A stretch of DNA of 45,170 nucleotides from positions 1 through 45,170 of IMG/VR virus record IMGVR_UViG_3300037487_000837, one strand, 5' to 3'. The notes below the pieces were generated by a model that saw only the letters and a program-made list of their open reading frames with translations, was not told where the DNA came from and made no database searches. The translations under genes and the position numbers were made by a program. Of the stretch, positions 40,837 through 45,170 are shown piece after piece (within the stretch, counting starts at the first letter, position 1; each line of letters opens with the position of its first letter). The stretch comes from a virus.

Positions 40837-41478
40837 TTATGCCTCTATCCTTTGCGCATTACGGTCAAGGATTTTAGATAGATCTTCACCGTTCAATGTT
40901 TGTGCAGCGCGGTCATAGAACCCCTGCCACATTTGAATACGATCATCTTGTTTTAAGAAAGGGGTTGCTTCAAGTAGTGCGCCATACGTTAGTAAGTTCG
41001 GCGCAAAGTCTGTCACCCAGTTTTGTTGGTTTTCATTATCAAGTAATGGTGGGAGTTCGTAGTACAGAATTTCAATGTCCGCATCAGCAGCAGGAGTAGG
41101 TACAATTAACCAGTGCATGTAGTCATAGTCGCAGTAGAACTGAGGCGTACCTGTCTGGGCTTCATCTGGCCAGTATGAACGGCAGTACTCATATGAACGT
41201 GTGAACAAAGGTGTCCGCTTTGTCGTACCATAGTTCATTGAGATGGTGTCACGCCAGCGATCTGGCTTTTCATACACTGAAACACCTGCTTGGAGAGGTG
41301 TAGTTACTACAGTTTGTAGGATCTGGACTTTAAGTTCACGAGCAATACGTCGCTCTGCCATGTTGATTAGGCGAGGGATCTGCTCATAAACAAGTGGGTC
41401 ATCTTCTACAGTGAAACCACGTTCGAGATAGCGTCGAAGGTCTTGTTTCAGCGAATCGAAAGTCATAACATAAGCCAT
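40837..41478 (-). CDS. Head-tail adaptor-like protein (tail tubular A type)
   Basis: A 213-residue mostly helical protein. 'FDSLKQDLRRYLERGF' and 'LINMAERRIARELKV' near the N-terminus resemble podovirus adaptor proteins (T7 gp11 / P22 gp4 class) that sit under the portal; the central beta part ('RWRDTISMNYGTTKRTPLF') and 'ILYYELPPLL' also fit. AAGGG 7 bases before the ATG supports the start. It is the first gene after a leftward promoter and 5' hairpin. Confidence 0.7.
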   Translation of the reverse strand: MAYVMTFDSLKQDLRRYLERGFTVEDDPLVYEQIPRLINMAERRIARELKVQILQTVVTTPLQAGVSVYEKPDRWRDTISMNYGTTKRTPLFTRSYEYCRSYWPDEAQTGTPQFYCDYDYMHWLIVPTPAADADIEILYYELPPLLDNENQQNWVTDFAPNLLTYGALLEATPFLKQDDRIQMWQGFYDRAAQTLNGEDLSKILDRNAQRIEA

Positions 41479-41498
41479 GTAAAATCCCTTAGTTACAT

Positions 41499-41517
41499 GA
41501 CTACTTGTACAGCAGTC
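41499..41517 (-). promoter_or_regulatory. 5' leader hairpin of the leftward tail operon
   Basis: On the minus-strand transcript the arms GACTGCT and AGTAGTC pair (7 bp, one G-U) around a 5-base loop, starting about 13 bases after the -10 box. As on the copies after promoters B and C, the hairpin lies at the expected 5' end. Confidence 0.45.
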
Positions 41518-41529
41518 GATTTTTTAATC

Positions 41530-41558
41530 ATTATAAACCCAAAGAATCAAATAGTAAA
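41530..41558 (-). promoter_or_regulatory. Leftward promoter for tail / ejection-protein operon
   Basis: Minus strand: -35 TTTACT (41553-41558), 17-bp spacer, -10 TATAAT (41530-41535), a perfect -10 box. It lies in the 82-bp gap between the Rz-like gene and the adaptor gene. Confidence 0.65.
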
Positions 41559-41560
41559 AC

Positions 41561-42040
41561 CTATTTAATTTCAGCGTTATTTTCATACCAGTCAATCAGA
41601 GCATTAAGTTGATCACGTACCTGCTTAGCTTGTTCAAAGTTTTCTATGACGTTGGTAAGGACTTGCTCATCTGTAACAGCGGTATCGGTAGGGGTGGGCG
41701 TTTTAGTAGTTCCTGTGGGGGCTTTGGGCAAGTCCCCCGTAAGAGCTGAGTTCCACACGCTGAGAGCAGCACTGTCATCAAAGCAAATACGATTATCCGT
41801 AACATGAGACACCTTACCTTTCAATGTTCTATATACAATTACTTGTTCCGCTTGTTGCTTGTCAAACTTAGCGACTACTTCTCTTGCATAGTTATCATAC
41901 GCTTGTTGTAGTTCTATGGTGTCCTGTAATGCTTTCTTTAGGTTTGCATCGTACTTCCAACCATGCACAGTCCAGCCAGTACAGAACGCTACAAAGATAG
42001 CACCACCTATTAGCATTAGTTTGACATTAAGCGGTAGCAT
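41561..42040 (-). CDS. Rz-like inner-membrane spanin subunit
   Basis: A 159-residue protein with an N-terminal signal anchor (MLPLNVKLMLIGGAIFVAFC, residues 5-25) and a periplasmic coiled coil rich in Lys, Gln and Glu. It is preceded by holin-like and endolysin genes, and an o-spanin gene is embedded in another frame. i-spanins join the outer-membrane partner to fuse both membranes at lysis. The start overlaps the holin-like stop (TAATG). Confidence 0.75.
   Translation of the reverse strand: MLPLNVKLMLIGGAIFVAFCTGWTVHGWKYDANLKKALQDTIELQQAYDNYAREVVAKFDKQQAEQVIVYRTLKGKVSHVTDNRICFDDSAALSVWNSALTGDLPKAPTGTTKTPTPTDTAVTDEQVLTNVIENFEQAKQVRDQLNALIDWYENNAEIK
41644..41805 (-). CDS. Rz1-like o-spanin lipoprotein embedded in the Rz gene
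   Basis: A 53-residue frame inside the Rz-like gene, shifted relative to it. It begins MLRIIVFALMTVLLSAC: a basic start, hydrophobic core and LSAC lipobox, with Cys17 as the lipidation site. The mature part is Pro-rich (CPKPPQELLKRPPLPIPL), exactly the layout of Rz1 lipoproteins. AAGG lies just before the ATG. Being fully contained in Rz is the classical arrangement in lambda. Short and overlapped, so easily missed by gene callers. Confidence 0.8.
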   Translation of the reverse strand: MLRIIVFALMTVLLSACGTQLLRGTCPKPPQELLKRPPLPIPLLQMSKSLPTS

Positions 42041-42228
42041 TATTTTGATATGCCTGTAGTTGTTCTAAATCTTAATATCACGTTAATGCCAGAGGTTACT
42101 CCAACCACTACTAAAAACACACGTGGGTCAAAATAACCTTCAATAAGCGATAATGATGCCTCAATAGCTGTACCCATTGCAACAGCTACATTAAACCAAA
42201 GTGTGCGAGATTTATACCACTTTTTCAT
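42040..42228 (-). CDS. Holin-like membrane protein
   Basis: A 62-residue protein starting MKKWYKSRTLWFNVAVAMGT, with two hydrophobic segments (about 11-28 and 35-52) and a basic tail 'ILRFRTTTGISK'. This is typical of a class of small phage holins next to endolysin genes. It overlaps the endolysin stop (ATGA) and the Rz start. A function in timing lysis is inferred. Confidence 0.7.
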   Translation of the reverse strand: MKKWYKSRTLWFNVAVAMGTAIEASLSLIEGYFDPRVFLVVVGVTSGINVILRFRTTTGISK

Positions 42229-42665
42229 GTTATACCCGTTGTGTAGTAAGTATGTCCATGCTCAAATCGTGCTGTTAATAACTGCCGTCTGTTCTGTGGG
42301 TCGCAACTAATATGTATCCATGCGTTGCCTTCGCATATTAGCTGGTCGAATTTCAAGTTACTTTCCGCTATTTTCTTCGCCACCGTAATAGGCGAGCCAA
42401 AAGATGGACAAGTGAAGTCAGCCGCCCAACCGCGAACGTGTGCAGACGTATCATTACTTCCAATGTGGCGATTAAGAGCAAGACTGCGATAACTACTGGA
42501 TATACGAATAGAACGGCTACCCAGAAGCTCGCGGACTTGCTCCAAGAGCGTAGCCAACATGCGAAGGTTCTCCACTGCCTTTGCGCTAGGGATGTTGTTG
42601 ATGTTGTGCCTAGTTGCTTCCTGTGATGCGGTAAGTTCATCTAGTGAAAAATGGGCAGATAACAT
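42225..42665 (-). CDS. Endolysin, M15-family peptidase
   Basis: A 146-residue enzyme of the Peptidase_M15_3 type. Zinc ligands and catalytic residues are visible: 'SAHVRGWAADF' (H76, D83) and 'WIHIS' (H118). It cleaves peptide crosslinks of peptidoglycan. It has no signal peptide, so the holin should release it. It overlaps the preceding and following genes, forming a compact lysis cassette with holin, Rz and Rz1. Confidence 0.88.
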   Translation of the reverse strand: MLSAHFSLDELTASQEATRHNINNIPSAKAVENLRMLATLLEQVRELLGSRSIRISSSYRSLALNRHIGSNDTSAHVRGWAADFTCPSFGSPITVAKKIAESNLKFDQLICEGNAWIHISCDPQNRRQLLTARFEHGHTYYTTGIT

Positions 42666-43048
42666 TATTTAGCATTTTCTAATATAAGTACACGTTTGTC
42701 TAATGATGAGTCTGACATATGAAGGCCCTTAATATCAGATAAGTACATACCCATAAAATATATTAAGCCTGCTTGCACTATGGCTAGGCAGACAGAGATG
42801 ACGTTCCACATCCCTCGACCTTTGTTAATCAAGGCATTGTTTTCTTCTGTGCGTTTAGCTACTTCATTCATGTGCTGTTTAAGTTGCTTATCGGTGTCAT
42901 TGACGGCTTGAGTATTTGCCATAAGACTAACGTTTATGTTCTGCAAGACAAGGAGTATCGCCCGTGTTTTAGGGTCGTTTTCTTGCTTGATTAAATCATC
43001 AATTTCAGTCTTACCACCGTCATCGTATCTTCTGTTATGTTCAACCAT
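42665..43048 (-). CDS. Coiled-coil membrane protein of the lysis region
   Basis: A 127-residue protein: charged coiled coil (about 20-75), one transmembrane helix (about 81-104, VISVCLAIVQAGLIYFMGMYL), then a short acidic tail. AAGGA lies 6 bases before the ATG. Position before the endolysin suggests an accessory holin or anti-holin, but this is inference. Confidence 0.5.
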   Translation of the reverse strand: MVEHNRRYDDGGKTEIDDLIKQENDPKTRAILLVLQNINVSLMANTQAVNDTDKQLKQHMNEVAKRTEENNALINKGRGMWNVISVCLAIVQAGLIYFMGMYLSDIKGLHMSDSSLDKRVLILENAK

Positions 43049-43079
43049 TTTTAGTCCTTCATCGTTCTTTTTATTTTTG

Positions 43080-43163
43080 TTAAGTCTGCCTTTGTGTACG
43101 TCTGATAGCTTCTTTAAATGCGGCTTTGTGTAGTTCTTTTTGTTCTTCTGGTGTCATAACCAT
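43080..43163 (-). CDS. 27-residue mini-protein (tentative)
   Basis: Starts MVMTPEEQKELHKAAFKEAI and continues as a basic helix. It follows the next small frame by 2 bp. The ribosome binding site is weak. May be real as part of a tightly packed series; otherwise chance. Confidence 0.35.
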   Translation of the reverse strand: MVMTPEEQKELHKAAFKEAIRRTQRQT

Positions 43164-43165
43164 TC

Positions 43166-43249
43166 TTAAGGTTTGGTTGGGTAAGTTACATCAAATGGAA
43201 AGCCTACTTGTAATGGTAAATCACGTTTATCTTGTTCATCCATAGCCAT
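43166..43249 (-). CDS. 27-residue mini-protein (tentative)
   Basis: Frame MAMDEQDKRDLPLQVGFPFD...; the ATG at 43243, with AGGA 6 bases upstream, is the better start. The pattern 'DLPLQVGFPFDV' looks like other tiny proteins near phage fibre genes. Function unknown. Confidence 0.35.
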   Translation of the reverse strand: MAMDEQDKRDLPLQVGFPFDVTYPTKP

Positions 43250-43251
43250 TC

Positions 43252-43443
43252 CTAAGCTAGTGCGTTAATTTGTGTTGTTAATGCTTGTACTTGAGCAAGT
43301 AATTCTTCTTTAGTTGGTGCAGGTGCAGGTTGAATAGTTTGTGCATTAGCTTTTCGTTCTTCTAACTCAATTAATTCTTCAGCAGTTAAAGGAATTTCTC
43401 TAACTTCACCTGTTTCTAAATTGCAAGTAATTTTAGTAGTCAT
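43252..43443 (-). CDS. 63-residue fibre-adjacent phage protein
   Basis: Starts MTTKITCNLETGEVREIPLT, then 'AEELIELEERKANA' and a coiled-coil end. This module is common next to phage tail-fibre genes, perhaps as an assembly chaperone or virion peptide. AAGGA upstream. Function unproven. Confidence 0.55.
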   Translation of the reverse strand: MTTKITCNLETGEVREIPLTAEELIELEERKANAQTIQPAPAPTKEELLAQVQALTTQINALA

Positions 43444-43452
43444 TATTTATCC

Positions 43453-44409
43453 TTAAATATACATAATGTTTATTGAGCCATTGTCAAAGGAATAGCCCTG
43501 AAAGCAATAAATTTTTAATTTATATAATGCCCCTGTTAATGTAGATTTAAATACCGAAACATTTGCCCCTGATTGTGAAATAGCATAAGCATTTATAATC
43601 CCATTCCCAGCCCATATATTGCTTGATGAATTTAATAAATTTAATGTAACTGAACCACTTACTGTTGCAACCTGACCGTTTGTATCCTTAGATAACAAAA
43701 TTGCTACATCAGATTTATCGTTTTGTGGGTCAATGGTTGTAATTGTAGTTACTGTACTTTCATAATTTGCTGTGACATAAGCTGAAGATGTGCCAAGTTC
43801 CATAACTAATCTAAACGCACCAGTATCGCAAGAAATTACATTAAAATTAATAATAACTTGTTTAGCAGTTGTTGGGATTCCTGTAAATTCAACAGTTGAA
43901 CCACTTGCAGATACTGGTGTGCCTAAGGTATAGCCACCACCAGCAGCAGTTGATGCCCAAGTAGTGCCGTTACTCGTTAAAACGTTACCTGAAGTACCTG
44001 GAGCTACCCCAGCTGCTAATAACTTACCTGTAGTACCACTATACAGCGGTACCGCATTCGCCGTAACAGAAGCTGGACCAACTACATCACCACTAGCGGC
44101 AGGTGCGGTTGATGCCCAAGTAGTGCCGTTACTCGTTAAAACGTTACCTGAAGTACCTGGAGCTACCCCAGCTGCTAATAACTTACCTGTAGTGCCGTCA
44201 TACAGCGGTACAGCATTTGCCGTAACAGAAGCTGGACCTACTACATCCCCTGCTGTCCCACTGGCGATCGTGACTACGTTACCGCCTGCGTCCTTAGTAT
44301 ATAACTTTTTATCGGTGACGTTAACTGCTAATTCACCTTGCGTTAAAGATCCCGCTCCAGGTACAGATGATGCGGTGGATGAGTTCTTAGTAATAATTGT
44401 GACTGACAT
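43453..44409 (-). CDS. Tail-fibre protein with internal repeats
   Basis: A 318-residue, Gly/Thr/Ser-rich beta protein. The N-terminal 'LTQGELAVNVTDKKLYTKDAG' is typical of phage fibres; two consecutive units of 53 residues carry 'GDVVGPASVTANAVPLY', 'GTTGKLLAAGVAPGTSGNVL' and 'TSNGTTWAST'. The C-terminal 160 residues form a distinct beta domain ending in 'YSFDNGSINIMYI'. Host receptor recognition is likely for the C-terminal part. The start overlaps the upstream stop (TAATG). Confidence 0.7.
   Translation of the reverse strand: MSVTIITKNSSTASSVPGAGSLTQGELAVNVTDKKLYTKDAGGNVVTIASGTAGDVVGPASVTANAVPLYDGTTGKLLAAGVAPGTSGNVLTSNGTTWASTAPAASGDVVGPASVTANAVPLYSGTTGKLLAAGVAPGTSGNVLTSNGTTWASTAAGGGYTLGTPVSASGSTVEFTGIPTTAKQVIINFNVISCDTGAFRLVMELGTSSAYVTANYESTVTTITTIDPQNDKSDVAILLSKDTNGQVATVSGSVTLNLLNSSSNIWAGNGIINAYAISQSGANVSVFKSTLTGALYKLKIYCFQGYSFDNGSINIMYI
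43949..44252. repeat. Tandem 159-bp coding repeat in the fibre gene
   Basis: Copies start at 43949 and 44108, so the period is 159 bp (53 codons). The first stretch of more than 80 bp is identical, then the copies diverge slightly (for example actatac versus gtcatac). It is in frame, so unit number can vary without breaking the gene. Confidence 0.8.
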
Positions 44410-45170
44410 TAGTATGTTCCTCCTGTTAAGGTGCCGGTGCAGTTTGAAAGATCACCGCTTGACGGCGTTCCTAGTGCGGGTGTTACAAATACGGGGCTAG
44501 TTACTCTTGCAAATACGCCCGTGCCACTACCTGTGTATTCTGCTAGCGTTGAATGATAAAACTCATCCGATGCCCCACCGTTTAAGCCACCAATCTGATT
44601 ATGCAGGATAGCTAGTGGGGATGCGATATGCGTATTTCTTAATGTGCCGTTATAGGTAGTGGTAACTGTACGAACCCCAGTAGAGGTAGCAAAAGTAATC
44701 GCACCTAACTTAGTCAATATCGATATAGTAAACGCAGGTTGTACTGAAATATTATCGTACTGCGTAATACTAGTTGTTAGATTAGGTGACGCCCCACCTG
44801 CAAATAATAATTTCCAGACTGTACCTGCTACTGCTGCCTCATTCACATAAGTAGTTAAGGTAGAAATCGTCACCACGGTATCAGATGTTCTAGCCGTGAT
44901 TTGGTACAGACCTTGTGGGGTTTGTAAGTATGATGCTAGGGTATTAGTCGCTGACGCAACAATCGCGGTTGTTGCAAACGGTGTCCCTGCTGATGCGGTA
45001 GCTGTTCTTGACGTACCTGTACCTGTCGTAGTGACTGTACCTGTTACGAACGGTAAGGCAGCATACATCTGACGAGAAACGGTAGTATTTACACCGCCTA
45101 TTGAACTTACGCTAGCGAATACTGTAAAATCCCATGTACCAGCATCAAGCGTTGTTCTTCCTAACGCAGT
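44409..45170 (-). CDS. Tail-fibre/appendage protein, C-terminal part (N-terminus outside window)
   Basis: The frame stays open to the window edge: before an internal Met at 45068 there are 34 more codons ('LDAGTWDFTVFASVSSIGGV'), so the true start lies beyond 45170. At least 253 residues are present. It is beta-rich (Thr/Ser/Gly), with 'LPFVTGTVTTTGTGTSRTAT', 'HIASPLAILHNQIGG' and a C-terminal 'FVTPALGTPSSGDLSNCTGT', a very common fibre end module. It overlaps the next fibre gene. Confidence 0.7.
   Translation of the reverse strand, partial: TALGRTTLDAGTWDFTVFASVSSIGGVNTTVSRQMYAALPFVTGTVTTTGTGTSRTATASAGTPFATTAIVASATNTLASYLQTPQGLYQITARTSDTVVTISTLTTYVNEAAVAGTVWKLLFAGGASPNLTTSITQYDNISVQPAFTISILTKLGAITFATSTGVRTVTTTYNGTLRNTHIASPLAILHNQIGGLNGGASDEFYHSTLAEYTGSGTGVFARVTSPVFVTPALGTPSSGDLSNCTGTLTGGTY

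Noticed and set aside
41499-41524. Rho-independent terminator on the plus strand (hairpin followed by GATTTTTT)
   Set aside because: No plus-strand gene runs into it, and the plus-strand stem has an A-C mismatch. The minus-strand reading as a 5' leader hairpin fits better.
1-45170. tRNA genes, integrase, attachment sites or a phage RNA polymerase
   Set aside because: I saw no cloverleaf-like segment, no recombinase motif and no T7-type polymerase motif in the proteins; a covariance-model scan would be needed to exclude a tRNA fully.
1-45170. Direct circular closure of the window
   Set aside because: The partial genes at the two edges do not continue in frame across the junction, and no terminal overlap is visible.

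Overview
The window is most of the genome of a tailed dsDNA phage with a podovirus-like gene set. It has terminase, portal, scaffold, short-tail and ejection-type proteins, and no tail sheath, tape measure or integrase is visible. It also has its own family A DNA polymerase. It looks lytic and encodes no RNA polymerase, so transcription should depend on the host sigma-70 enzyme; near-consensus -35/-10 pairs are present. Strong Shine-Dalgarno sites, moderate AT-richness and small accessory proteins resembling those of Betaproteobacteria (Burkholderiales) prophages suggest a Gram-negative, probably proteobacterial host. The complete Rz/Rz1 spanin pair supports an outer membrane. The exact host and lineage cannot be named from sequence alone.

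Layout. (1) 12628 down to 1, minus strand: small and large terminase, a 52-residue protein, a 1679-residue virion-type protein, portal, three small proteins including a GroES-like co-chaperonin, scaffold, a 180-residue conserved protein, a decoration-like protein, and the first codons of what is probably the major capsid gene, cut by the window edge. (2) 12629-13012: a 384-bp intergenic region packed with GTTAC/GTAAC repeats and a 20-bp direct repeat, a candidate origin or packaging site. (3) 13013-15112, minus strand: primase-helicase fusion. (4) 15119-15260: divergent promoters. (5) 15261-25129, plus strand: regulator, nucleotide-metabolism genes (MazG-like, dCMP deaminase, nucleoside deoxyribosyltransferase-like, GIY-YIG/HD fusion, DUF6378-like, divergent ThyX, phosphoribosyltransferase), DNA polymerase, two nucleases and a SNF2-type helicase. 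(6) 25208-30502, plus strand: a DUF932 protein, then a dense string of more than twenty very small, mostly overlapping genes driven by repeated promoters. (7) 45170 down to 30469, minus strand: tail-fibre-like proteins, lysis cassette (endolysin, holin-like, Rz with embedded Rz1), tail adaptor, P22 gp10-like protein and four large virion/ejection-type proteins.

How the parts work together. The rightward early/middle genes reshape the nucleotide pool and replicate DNA, while the two leftward blocks build and package the virion and lyse the cell. In a circular map the left end (capsid gene start) and the right end (C-terminal part of a fibre-like gene) would face each other. The missing stretch must hold the major capsid gene and the start of the fibre gene. 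Joining the two ends directly gives a frame mismatch, so the window is not a closed genome.

The most interesting items are the GIY-YIG plus HD nucleotidase fusion, a ThyX homologue lacking canonical catalytic-motif residues inside a nucleotide-salvage cassette, the GTTAC repeat region, the 1679-residue protein with a PcfJ-like segment, the embedded Rz1 gene, and a duplicated promoter with a 5' hairpin.
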